From positions 716,429 through 780,428 of the forward strand of contig CABFPE010000118.1 of assembly GCA_900660155.1 (NCBI GenBank): a DNA stretch of 64,000 nt. The letters are read 5' to 3'. The translations under genes were made by a program, and so were the position numbers. Below the pieces are notes generated by a model that saw only the letters and a list, made by a program, of their open reading frames with translations, was not told the DNA's origin and ran no database searches. This document shows positions 11,301 to 24,800 of the stretch, in pieces; within the stretch, counting starts at the first letter, position 1, and the number at the start of each line of letters is the position of its first letter. The DNA is from Hofstenia miamia. Its lineage: Eukaryota; Xenacoelomorpha; Acoela; Hofsteniidae.

Positions 11301-14300
11301 NNNNNNNNNNNNNNNNNNNNNNNNNNNNNNNNNNNNNNNNNNNNNNNNNNNNNNNNNNNNNNNNNNNNNNNNNNNNNNNNNNNNNNNNNNNNNNNNNNNN
11401 NNNNNNNNNNNNNNNNNNNNNNNNNNNNNNNNNNNNNNNNNNNNNNNNNNNNNNNNNNNNNNNNNNNNNNNNNNNNNNNNNNNNNNNNNNNNNNNNNNNN
11501 NNNNNNNNNNNNNNNNNNNNNNNNNNNNNNNNNNNNNNNNNNNNNNNNNNNNNNNNNNNNNNNNNNNNNNNNNNNNNNNNNNNNNNNNNNNNNNNNNNNN
11601 NNNNNNNNNNNNNNNNNNNNNNNNNNNNNNNNNNNNNNNNNNNNNNNNNNNNNNNNNNNNNNNNNNNNNNNNNNNNNNNNNNNNNNNNNNNNNNNNNNNN
11701 NNNNNNNNNNNNNNNNNNNNNNNNNNNNNNNNNNNNNNNNNNNNNNNNNNNNNNNNNNNNNNNNNNNNNNNNNNNNNNNNNNNNNNNNNNNNNNNNNNNN
11801 NNNNNNNNNNNNNNNNNNNNNNNNNNNNNNNNNNNNNNNNNNNNNNNNNNNNNNNNNNNNNNNNNNNNNNNNNNNNNNNNNNNNNNNNNNNNNNNNNNNN
11901 NNNNNNNNNNNNNNNNNNNNNNNNNNNNNNNNNNNNNNNNNNNNNNNNNNNNNNNNNNNNNNNNNNNNNNNNNNNNNNNNNNNNNNNNNNNNNNNNNNNN
12001 NNNNNNNNNNNNNNNNNNNNNNNNNNNNNNNNNNNNNNNNNNNNNNNNNNNNNNNNNNNNNNNNNNNNNNNNNNNNNNNNNNNATATATATACTTGTACA
12101 GTGAAAATAAGCATGCAGAATATAAAGCTAGTAAAAAAAAATATTAAATTCAATGCAAAGCGCATTATTCAATCTCTAATAGGAATTTTCTCGTATATTT
12201 AATGTTCTAGATTTACTGCTTCACTTTACACAAGGGAAAAAATTACGCATGGTCTATTTACATAAGTCGAGAAATCAGTGATTGCATAATGAATGAATTG
12301 AAAATACGCATTTCTTTATAGGATCATTAAAAAAAGAAAGAGATAACTTACTTAGATCCAAATTTGCAAGTCACGTGAGCATTTTAATTGTACTTAAGTC
12401 GTTACTGCATTTTAACTGGGCTTGAGCAGTTTCTTTTACTTGTCATTTGGAATCGTAATGGCAAATTTAGAAAATTATTCAATTGTTATTTATTTATTTT
12501 TGCCTCATATAGAAACTTCAACATATTCCAGCTTGTTGTTTGGAAGAATTCAACAACATATATTCCTAGTGAAAATTTTCTAAGAATATTCGAAAAATTG
12601 TTTGGTATGAAAAAATCTAAAATGTAAATATAAATATGAACCAACAAAAAACTTAGACATTCAATAGATTTTTATCGAAAAAGTTAAAGCATGCAGAAAA
12701 AGGTATTCGGAATGGGTGTAGATATTCTTCTATATTAAACTGTGAGCTAAAGTGTAATAAATATATTTGAAAATCACCGCTCATTGCAAGCATTTTGGGA
12801 CACCAGAATAAAGTTTATCTATTCAAATAAAATTTTTGGCCATAAATGTAGCTGAATGATTTTGTGCTTTAGATTTATAAAACACAACCAAGCAAAAATT
12901 TTACCCTCTGTAGAAATTTGAACTTCAAATAAATAATAGCCGTTCTATTAAATAATATTTCCATTTTTTTATAACCAAGTGTATGGGTTATTGATCTCAT
13001 TTTTCTGGATTAATGCATCTGGCTCGGGAATTGATTTGTTAATAAAATTCACGCTTTGCTAAATATTTTACGCTAATGCGCAATTGAATTGTAATTAATT
13101 ATACCCTGTTTACACGTGACATAAGACAGATCTGTCTCCAATTATCTCAAGACATATGTAGCGTGTAAACACCCAAAACATAAGACATACGANTATGACG
13201 CTTTTATCAATGGCCACAACTTGAACACTGGTTAAAAGTAGTTCTCGTCCATGTTTACAGAGGTCCATGGTTTAGATATTATACGTTTAATACATTTTGA
13301 GATATTTAACACCCCGCAATCTTGTAAATGAGATTGTATGAAGACAACTGCTAAATTTTTCAGGTGCTATTTCTGATTGATATCACTTATTGAATCAGAA
13401 AATCTATTTCTAACTAGCAATCAACTACATTTATATTTTTACATATCTTAAGGTGATTGTTCTATTTCTATGGAAATTTTGCGTATCAATTTTAATAAGA
13501 ACTGCTACTATTTTAGACTTACCCTTCAGTAGTTTTAGATAGCTGAAGAAGATCTGATCCACTTACAACAGCAATATCAACTACATTAAAAATGCTGTTG
13601 TTGTCGTCTAAATGTTCATTTAAGCGAACACTTAAGAATTAGCTTTTCGGTGTTGTCTCATTATAAAAGTCAACTGTATCTGCTTCTGTTCTAATATCGG
13701 GAGTTTTTAGAAGTCTGACCAATATATTAATGAGAAAGTATGGTTTGGTGGACTTATCTCCAATGGCACAAAGATTCATCCCATCATTATTCGTTTGGGT
13801 TCGCTTTTCATTTTAACTTTTTCCAGAATCTTCTCTTGGAATATCAGGACTATTGTTCTTCATAGAGTTTTTTAATTGATGGAGGAGGTATTGTCCTTAA
13901 AGAGATGTAAACTGAGTTTAATATTTGACAAATGTTCTTGTCATTTAATGGAAAATGAAATAACTTTTTCAACTTACTTTTTCTGCAACTTTTTTTTAGC
14001 AACTTAGGGATATTTTTGCATTATTTTTAACCAAAAATCAGCTTATTTTTTACACAATTTTTTCATTCTCCGATTGGCAAGTACTCTTTCTAACGAAATT
14101 CATTGATGCTTTGATAGAAAAACGTTTTTTGGATTTCTTAGCCACACAAGAGTGCATCGGCAAGGCATGGCATGGGAGCCATCACTTCACCATTTGTTAC
14201 TACCACTCTTAGGTTCCAGCCCGGTTACTAGGAAGCTACCAAAGCTATGCAATTTGGAATTACGACCATGTAGGAATTGCATGCTTTCTTGTGTACCACT

Positions 14301-17165
14301 ACAACTTTTCAGTGAGGTACAAATTTTATTTGACTTAATATTCAGATTATATTACTTGAGAAGTAGTAATTATATATTTTCTGAAAGTAGTTCTGCCTGC
14401 CAATTTTCGCAAAACTCTTTCCACCTTAACCTTAAATTTCTAGGTGCACCACTGTAAACACAAATATTTTTTTATAATACATTCGAAAATCGTTAATGAA
14501 TTACGATCTTGAGGGCAATAAAATTTGAGACTCTGTGGCGACGATAATTATTCTTGAGGGAATTAGATAGAAATATGTTATCACTTACAATTTATGGTTA
14601 TTTCGATAATCAAATCTGCAAGCACTTTTACTAATAAATGATTGTGCTATAATGCATTAGTGAGTTTTCGCTGCAAATGTTAATTTACGAAAGTGATTCA
14701 TCATAAATACACATTCTTAGTAACTATGGCTGATTGATCAACAGTGATACAATGAGTGCGTTCGTGATCGCAAACCGGCACAACGTGCATCGCATCGGTT
14801 TTGCACTCAGCGTCAACTGGAGCAAAATCAGCGTGCTCGAAATACTAACTGATTTGCTTTATAGTTGTTTACGTGAAATCCATTAATTTTTATAAGAAAT
14901 CACAAATTGAAAAATTATTTAGCATAGGTAAATTTGTAACAACCCCATATATTTGCATAAAGCTTAAATAATTTTAAAATGAAACAGTAAATTTAAATTT
15001 TGGCGAGGTATTGTTAATAACATAATATTTCTTGAAATTTATCAAATAAGTTATGATATTTTTGATATTTCTGATATTTTTAATAGTAATATAATTGTTA
15101 GTACAATTTGTATTTTATGAAGCCTATTTATCAATTTTTTTCAAAGTAGGCAATAGATTTATGTCAAAATTTGTAACATTTGCATTTGCCCCTGCATTTT
15201 TTAGCAAACCTCCAACCACCAGTTTATAAAGGTTGTTTGATACCGCGCGGAACTATATAAATGAAAACGAAAAACAAGCCTTAAATTTATTGAAACTTTC
15301 TAAAACCCAATTACTTAATTTTAATAAAAACGTCGATTTTTCATTGAAGTATCATTGTGAAACAACGTAGTGTTCGGTTCTGGATTATATTTATCAGAGC
15401 TTCAATATTTCCTAAATTTAAATTTACACCATTTCCATTAATGGGTTTTTAAGAAAATTTTTTTCTATTAAATTAAAACTAATTTTCGAAAAGCCCTGGT
15501 TACTACTTGGCACAAGGTTACTATAGGTAGTCCTGTTAAAGGGAATTTAATATTAATTTTTGAATAGAATTATAGTTGTATAGATGTAAGATGCTTGCTT
15601 TTGCTGCATAATATAGAATGATAGTGTTAACTAACAAAAAATCTTATTATGATGAGATTTATATTTGAAATTATAATTTCAATTTACTCTGTATTTTTCA
15701 TTATGTTTTTTTGTGCGCAATCAATACAGGGGCACAACTAAATCGAAAAAGTACGCAGATTCAATTTTTGAGGCACATGTTCCGATGTTCTCCTCTTTGA
15801 CTATTTCCTTCGCATTAAGTAAATTGCTGAGCTGAGAAATGCTTTCCTTGGCTTTCCTCATGACATCCTAGCCATTAATTGCTATCTTCATTAGAAGACA
15901 CTGATGTTTCTACTCATGTAAAAACTTTCAATTTGAAATTGCGATAAATAATAGTTTACATTTACAAAAGCAACGTTTGCTGAAAATTTCGGCATTAAAT
16001 TATATTGATTGATTGACCTAAGTAAATGAATATATACTTTTTTGCAATAAATAGTTTGAACCTGGCTTGACTGAAATTTGGCCTTCATAAGAACTGTGAG
16101 TTATGTTTGAAATAATTATCATGTACCTTATGCTGTACTAAATAACAATCACTTTACGTGGCCAATCTTTTTCAAAAATCTGAATGCCATATTTGAATTA
16201 GTTCAAGTATTTAACCTTTTTATTTTTAGCTGGTTCGGAGAGTTTTGCTTATCAAATTGGACGAATAGTTTTTTCGCGACTAACCTATTTTAAAACGACA
16301 AACTGCTATTCCAGATTTTCAAGAAATAATCTCCAAGTTTATTATGAATTTTAAAATCCCGAGAAATGGACAAAAATATTGATGAATGCGTGCTCGATCG
16401 TAACTGTACTAAGCTGTATTGCTGTAGCTGAAGTGTTGGAAAAGATTCAATATTTTTATTGAAAATTCCAAATTCAAAAAAAATGAAATTTTCACCATTT
16501 CAAATTTTCAGGTAATCCGGAGGCGCCTAACTTTTGTTGTCCTCCGATTTTCATTATCTCTATTATCTGTCTCAGAAAACCATAAAAAACGTAAAATATT
16601 TCTGAACAGCTTGAGGTTAGCATTAGGACTAAGAATTATTTGAAAATTTATAATTGTACTTATAAGTTGATTTTGATTTGCAAGCCTTTGAAAGTCCTGG
16701 CTAAGTTACTGATATAAATATATTTCACGAAAGCTTACAGACCTCTTCACGTCACGACGCACTGTCTTGTTGATTAAATCCCATTCTTGGTGAAGCACGA
16801 AATTATCAATTGCAAAGGTTGTTATATCAGGTGGCCAGATGTCTACAACACTGCGATCCATGGCCCAAGGCCCAACTTTTATACTGCAGGCTTGTGTATC
16901 ATACGGGAAATACTTGACATTAACAGAACACGTGAACGTACAAATGGCAGGCATCATATCAATTACTGTCCCATTACTGCCAATTACGACTTTAAGTGTT
17001 GTCCTTTCCAGCTAAGAACATAGATAGTTAGAAATTCAAGAAAGACTTATATATATAAAATAATAATGAACAAATATTATTTACTCAGCATTCTTAATAG
17101 ATTGCTGAAATTATATATTTCAAAATATACTAAAGCATTATTAGGATGAGCTTGTTATATATACT

Positions 17166-17196
<31 letters not shown>

Positions 17197-20158
17197 ATAT
17201 GGATATAAAATCAGATACTAGCATCTGAATTCTTATAGAACATCACTTGGAATTTTGTTATTTTTGTTTTTCAATTGTATTATTATGAATTGATATTTGT
17301 TATCACATCAAAAAACAAGAAAAGATTATAGTAGTAATAGTAGTATTGTTAGTCCTTCTTGAGAAAACTCCTGGCTAAGTCTTTGATCGAGAGAACTTGA
17401 ATTTTTCTATTTAAAGTTTTTTAAAAATATCAAATATATTATTCCATAATAATATTAAATATTCTCATAAATTTCAAAAACAGATTTATATTTAATAATT
17501 GTTGATGTCTTACCAAAGTTAGAAACCTCGTATTATCAATAACCTGTAAATTCGACATTAAATCACAGTCAATGTCAAATTCAGTAACTGTTTCTAAAAA
17601 TATTTTGTCACAAATTATCGCACTAGAAATGTGCATATTGCAGAAAAAATGTTTTGATATTGTTTAATGCAGTGTGGATGGAACTCACTTCCATTTTACA
17701 ATAAAGTATAAATATAATAAAAGTTATGAATCTTTATTTATTTGCATGAAAATAAACATGAACATCTGGACATCTTACTACGAAGGAAGGCATCGTTTTG
17801 CAATACTTATGCAAATATGTAACGTGATTTTGCACTATAAAGAAATTTTTAACAAATAAAAACTTACCAATTTTTATCCTCCACTTTTATTTGTAACTCA
17901 AATTTATAATTTCTTCAATTTATTGCATTTAACAAATCGTTTTATTGGCATTTACTGCTTCGCGTAATTTAATTAACGACGTTGGGATTTTCTTAAATTA
18001 CGTTTGACATTATTAAATATAGTCACATGGAAGTGCACTAAATGATCTTGAAATGTGCATTAATTGGTCTAAGTTTGCTTAGATTTCTTTGAATAATTCG
18101 AAAATGTATTACTTCTTTAGTTTTTATCAAATTCTAAAGATGTTGACGTCGTCAGGGTTTGCAGGCTGAGGTCTATTTTGGAGAAGACATGGGGAAATTT
18201 TTGCTTTCAAGCATTCAAAATTGATTTTTTTTTCTTAAATAATAAAGTATATCTTGAACAATTTTAAAAATTTAATATTTAAAGTCGTAAAATGCACATA
18301 TACGACCAATTTTTGCAATATTTTGACAGTTTTTAAAAAGGATCTGCTATGTAATTCGACACAAAATAGAGATGCACCCCATCTGGATACTTTCCTGCAT
18401 GCAGGGCTCTCCATTGTATTTGATTAAGAATCTACTATCAATTATGACTACTATTAAAAGTGCTTGTTCGGCAACGTAATAGAAAATTGACGTTTTATTA
18501 ATACTATTGGCTGAGATAAGGAAAAAATGTTATTGTCATTAATGTAGAATCACTTTGACTGAAAGTTATTTCTGAATTCCAGTGCCTATAATTTGCACAA
18601 AAGTTTTTAATTGACCGACCTTTGGCCTTAAATTAGATGATATTTACCCAAAATTGAAATATTTTTTCCATTTAATTTTTAACTTTAGAAATTTATGGTA
18701 GTATTTTTTAAGTTTGATGTCAAACATTGTAAAACATTTAAAAATCGAAAAAAGCCTTAAAATTGCATGCACAAAAGATTTGCAAAAATTTTTAAATTTT
18801 TCTTTTTGATTTTTTTAATATTAAGTTTGCATGGCTTTAAATATACAATTATTTATATTTAGTTAATTCAAATGTTTTATTCGTATAGTTTAAAATGGTT
18901 GATTAAAACTATTATGACGCTTTTATCAATGGCCACAAGTTGAACACTGGTTAAAAGTAGTTCTCGTCCATGTTTACAGAGGTCCATGGTTATATACATA
19001 GAATTATTATATTATCAATATAAAAAGTATAATCCTTTATACGAAATAATTACTCCTGTTTCCAAACACTTGAATTGTGTTTTAGAAAATGTTTCCTTTT
19101 TTGGAAGTGAACTCTTTAACACTTTGATAGTTTATAGATATTTGTGCTCGAATATTTTCAAAATTACCAAATTGAATCCGAATATTGCAAGCCAAGCTGT
19201 AAAATATTGCATTGCAAATAAATTTTTACTTATAGTAAATAAGTTAATAATTTTGTGACTGAAATTATTGAAAGTATTGTATAAGGAAAATTCGGAAAAA
19301 AATAATTTCAGATCCTCAAGGTATCCTTAAAATATGTTTCATCAATAAAGAATGGGAAAAGAATCTTAGAATTACTCACTACAAAAAGACTTATAGGCTA
19401 ATGGTTGAAGAGTTTCTGTACTATGAGTAACTTAGAATTAGTCGCTACTGTAATGAACCAGTTGTGGAGCGATGTTGAGAGCAACTGCAGAGTTGCAGGA
19501 ATCATCTTCTTTTGAATAGAATACGATTCTTTTGAAAAATTGGAATCTAGAATCAGAGTACGAATCCCACGGTGTCCTAATTTATACTGTCCTTTATCTA
19601 TAGAAAATCTATGAATACGTTTCTTAACTCATTTACGATGAAGCTGAGAATATAAAATATTCCTGTCATTAAATAGGGTTTGCCTTAAATTTTATGAACA
19701 TCCAAATGCCTTGCAAAAATTCAAAAAGCGTTCTTATGAAATATAACAATCCATAATGCACAATTTTAATTAAAGAAAATACATTGCCAGATATGGAAAA
19801 ATACTATAAATTATGATTCTTGCTGAAAATGGCTTACAACCTCATTGTAATCTAATTAAAAGCACAAAAATAAAAATTGCGAACAATAATTGAATGAAAT
19901 TCATTATTTTAGGACTTAAGGCCTCAATTACCGAAGATTCTCATATGTTAGCATAATTGTATTAGGCAATTAAAAATCTCTCACTAACTAATTCTAATGA
20001 CTATCGGACAAATGGCTGGCATAGTTATGAACTTTATCAATAGAAGTTCATGTTGCAATCCATGAGTTAGTTATGGGAATACATACACTAAGTGCAACGT
20101 CTGTTGACAACTACCAACATATGTAGTTGCGCTAAAATTATACATTCACTAACAATAT

Positions 20159-20203
<45 letters not shown>

Positions 20204-21072
20204 ACTATTTCTTGTTCATATCAAAGACTTGTTAATATGTTAGAACTTCTGTATATATTTGGTTACCAGAAAGTGTTTTTCTGAACAATGCGACTGTTGA
20301 AAATTATCACAAAGCATTAAACAATCACTGAGCTAGACAGAATTTTATGAATTAATACAATTTAATAAGAAAAGATAAGAGGAAAATTGAAAGCAATAGA
20401 AACATTATCAATGTCTATGTCTGGTGTTTGTAGTAAATTCTCCTCGAAAGCTTGGTTTGTAATTGTCTTACTTTCAGAAACAAATCTATAGACAGTAAGA
20501 GATTTTAAAATACAGCGAAATTGGAGATTTTAGGGTTAATATGAGCTGAACAAATAGCTAATTTACTTAAGAGTTAATAAATGCCTAGTTAGGTTGAATA
20601 AAGTTCCTCCCACTAAAGTTAATTCAATTTAACCAACAAATTCAATTAACCATTCGGATTGCGAAAAATTTCTAACGCTGTTTTAACAAAGTTCAGGCTT
20701 TGAGAAATTCGTATTCAATTGAAGGAGGTTCAATTTTGCTTTCATGTATGCTAATTCAAATGTAGATTGTACGCTTCCTTGCAAACTCTTTTGTGCATAT
20801 TATAAGTNTGAAATTCATTATTTTAGGACTTAAGGCCTCAATTACCGAAGATTCTCATATGTTAGCATAATTGTATTAGGCAATTAAAAATCTCTCACTA
20901 ACTAATTCTAATGACTATCGGACAAATGGCTGGCATAGTTATGAACTTTATCAATAGAAGTTCATGTTGCAATCCATGAGTTAGTTATGGGAATACATAC
21001 ACTAAGTGCAACGTCTGTTGACAACTACCAACATATGTAGTTGCGCTAAAATTATACATTCACTAACAATAT

Positions 21073-21117
<45 letters not shown>

Positions 21118-21777
21118 ACTATTTCTTGTTCATATCAAAGACTTGTTAATATGTTAGAACTTCTGTATATATTTGGTTACCAGAAAGTGTTTTTCTGAAC
21201 AATGCGACTGTTGAAAATTATCACAAAGCATTAAACAATCACTGAGCTAGACAGAATTTTATGAATTAATACAATTTAATAAGAAAAGATAAGAGGAAAA
21301 TTGAAAGCAATAGAAACATTATCAATGTCTATGTCTGGTGTTTGTAGTAAATTCTCCTCGAAAGCTTGGTTTGTAATTGTCTTACTTTCAGAAACAAATC
21401 TATAGACAGTAAGAGATTTTAAAATACAGCGAAATTGGAGATTTTAGGGTTAATATGAGCTGAACAAATAGCTAATTTACTTAAGAGTTAATAAATGCCT
21501 AGTTAGGTTGAATAAAGTTCCTCCCACTAAAGTTAATTCAATTTAACCAACAAATTCAATTAACCATTCGGATTGCGAAAAATTTCTAACGCTGTTTTAA
21601 CAAAGTTCAGGCTTTGAGAAATTCGTATTCAATTGAAGGAGGTTCAATTTTGCTTTCATGTATGCTAATTCAGATGTAGATTGTACGCTTCCTTGCAAAC
21701 TCTTTTGTGCATATTATAAGTTGTTCAAATAAATAATTTCCTGAACCGATTTACCAGCATGTTGTAACAGCTCAACA

Positions 21778-21817
<40 letters not shown>

Positions 21818-24800
21818 ATTTATTTCAAGCAATATGCATTATAAGCTAGAGATGTTTGAAAATTATGTGTGCTATAACTTTGGTTAAAAAATTATTAAGA
21901 TAAGCTCAAAGGAACGTATCGCAATAAGTGCAGGTATTTCTTAATATTTTTCATTTCATAAATTTCACTGTAGTAATTGGCTGTCTTTTGTTCTATAGTA
22001 TTTCTGTTTGAGACTTAGTTCAAATGCCCTTAACTTCATGGAAAGAACAATTCTAAAAACAAGAGATTGCCTAATCTTCTAATTTATAGTTTTTGATTAA
22101 TGATTTTAAATTTAAGCATTTTAAGTTGGATCCGAATATTCAGACATTCAAATATATTTGAAAAGATACATATTCATATTCTACACATAGAGAAACAGTT
22201 AAAGTTCTTTGTTGATCTCATGGGCTTGAACATAAGGTATAGATAGAATTCAAATATTTTTTAAAAAATCAGCCTCATAAATACGTCTTAGTAGAAATTT
22301 TCTAAATTACATTCAAATATGCTAGCCAGGTGTCATGTACATACCTTAAGATTTACAAATGTTCTAATAGGCTGAGAAAAATTCCTTTAAAATGTGGAAA
22401 AACACTTTGTTCTCTCAAAAAGACACCAGAATCTTTAAGGTTATGTGCTTTCAAAAATATTGTATCATAATATTATATACCACTATGTACACCATTAAAG
22501 AACAATAAAAAACTTTTCTGACAACCATGTTTACTAAAAAAATATAATATGTTAATGTAGACTTATATAAACAGGGGAATTGTGTTATCACTATTTTATC
22601 TTGTTTCCAACAATCCTGACAGTATTCTGCCTAATAATAAAAGTGGAACACCAAATCTAAAATGATAAAAAGTTCTATTCATTTTGGAGAATGTTTTATT
22701 TAGCGTAGTGATTACTCCGCATTTGGAGATGAACTCAATAAACTCAATTGGTCCAAAAGGAATTGACAATACAGCTGAGATTATTTGAAGCGCAGGTGTC
22801 ATCTTTGATGGAAGACGCAATTGAGTATTAATTATGAACTGAAATATTTGATTCTACTCCGAAAAACTATTTAACCGGAAACTAAATTTAATACAATTCT
22901 GCTCTATCGACCCATAATACAATTTTTGTTGCTCTATTATAACTTAAGATGCTAGAAAAAGCAACTTAAGCAATAAGGTTTCACACAGTTTAAATATTCG
23001 CAAATACTTCAGTCCGGATATTCAAATAGTTTTTTTTGTCGAATACCCAATACTAGTTGAAATAGTTGTAGATAACACTCTTGCTCAATGCCATGTTATT
23101 TTATTTTAAAGTAGTGCCTCCAGTCATCATCAATACAAAACAATGATGGTAATAAATCATAATAATTATAATACTAAAAATAATATTAATAATAATAATA
23201 ATAACAATAATAATAATAATAATAACAAGGGCCCCAGTGGTCAAGGGGTAGAACGCGAAACTGGGACCGCGAAGACAGAGGAGAGGCTTGCAGGACAAGT
23301 GCGAAAGTTGCAGTTGGATGAGAGTAAGGGGAAAAAGAGAGTTTAACAGGCTAAGCAAAGGGATGATGAAGTGATAGACGTTGTGACAGAAGTGGCGGAA
23401 GCAGCAGAACCAGTGGGCGCAGAAACTGAAGCAGCAATCAAGGAAAAGATGGAGGAAGAAATAGGTGAGAGAACTAGGTTGCCAATTCCAAGAGGAATTA
23501 AGAAAATCAAACTAGTAGTAGAAACAGCAAAGGTTAACAATGTATTAGAAAGGATAGATGCTAGGAGTGTCACAGAGATAAACAGGTTAGTGCATGCAGG
23601 CGCACGGAAGGGCTGAAGAATATAGGCATGGACATAAAGAAAAAATACGACAAAAAGATAAGGGAGACAGAAAGCCAGCATGGGAGAGAAAAATTGAGAA
23701 TAAAGTGGCAAAGATTAGGCAGCAAATAGGGAAGATCAGGACAAGTAAGACGATACAGGACAGGTGCAGGGTAGGTAGGGGGAAGACCATAGAAACTGCA
23801 AGAGAAGAGCTTAGGCAGAGATTAGTTGTAGAAGCTGAGAAACTGAGAAAATATAGGGCAATGGCAAAGCAGGCAAGAGACAATATTAAGCTTGAGACTC
23901 AAGAAGGAAGATTTTACAAAGAACTAGATGCAGGAAAAAAGATAGAGAGTGTTCAGATGCAGAAGGCATTTGGCTAAGAAGAAGAAGTAATCACAACTGC
24001 AAAGCTGAAGGAGGCTCTAAAGAAGATGAAGAACTGGATGGCGCCAGGCAGAGATGAGGTACATGGGTATTTTCTGAAGAAGTTCACAAGTGTTCATGAG
24101 AGACTAGCAGTAGCATTGGAGAAGTGTGTGGTGAGTGGAACCCAAAGAATGGTAGTGAAGCAATCAACTTCAGGCCAAAAACATGTCTGCCAACAACTTG
24201 GAAATTGCTAAGTTCTGTAATTTCAAGTAGGCTGGCATGTTACTTAGAACAGAACAGGTTGTTACCAGAGGATGAAAAGATCAGTTGTAAATAATAGACA
24301 AGGCAGTAGTGGAGAATTATAGAAGAAGGAAGACAAACTTAGCAATGGCATGGATAGACTACAGGAAGGCGGATGACAGCATATCACAAAGATGGGTATT
24401 GAGGACGCTAGAGGCCAAAGGNAGCAACCTAGAGGATCCCTACTAGAGGTCACTAAGGAGCTAGGGAAGATAAGAACTGAGAGTGAAGGAAAGAAGGTAT
24501 ACCAGAGTACGATGGAATCAGAGAGACAAACACGGTATAGGCAGAAGGCAATGCATGGAGAATACTGGAGGAACACAGAAAAGTGTGACAGAGAAGAGAG
24601 CAACAAGTGGTTAAAGAAGGCAGGACTGAAGAGAGAAACAGAAGCACTAATAATGGCAGCACAGGAGCAAGCAATAAGAACAAACTGGGTGAAGAAGCAT
24701 ATAGACAGAAGAGTAGAAGTAAGTGATAAGTGTAGGCTATGTAAGAAAGAGGCGGAGACAGTAGACCATCTGATAGCAGGGTGTGAGAAGTTGGCACAGA

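Noticed and set aside
11038-12202. Two long open frames on both strands
   Set aside because: They consist almost entirely of the 1000-N gap, with no real coding sequence.
14152-14457. 101-codon open plus frame in intron 2
   Set aside because: No family motif, no splice sites and biased composition; considered chance.
18986-19258. 90-codon open plus frame
   Set aside because: It starts in a dispersed 79-bp repeat and shows no recognisable motif.
19895-21721. Biological tandem duplication within intron 1
   Set aside because: The duplicated copies meet exactly at a single N, as at two other places; an unmerged assembly overlap is simpler.
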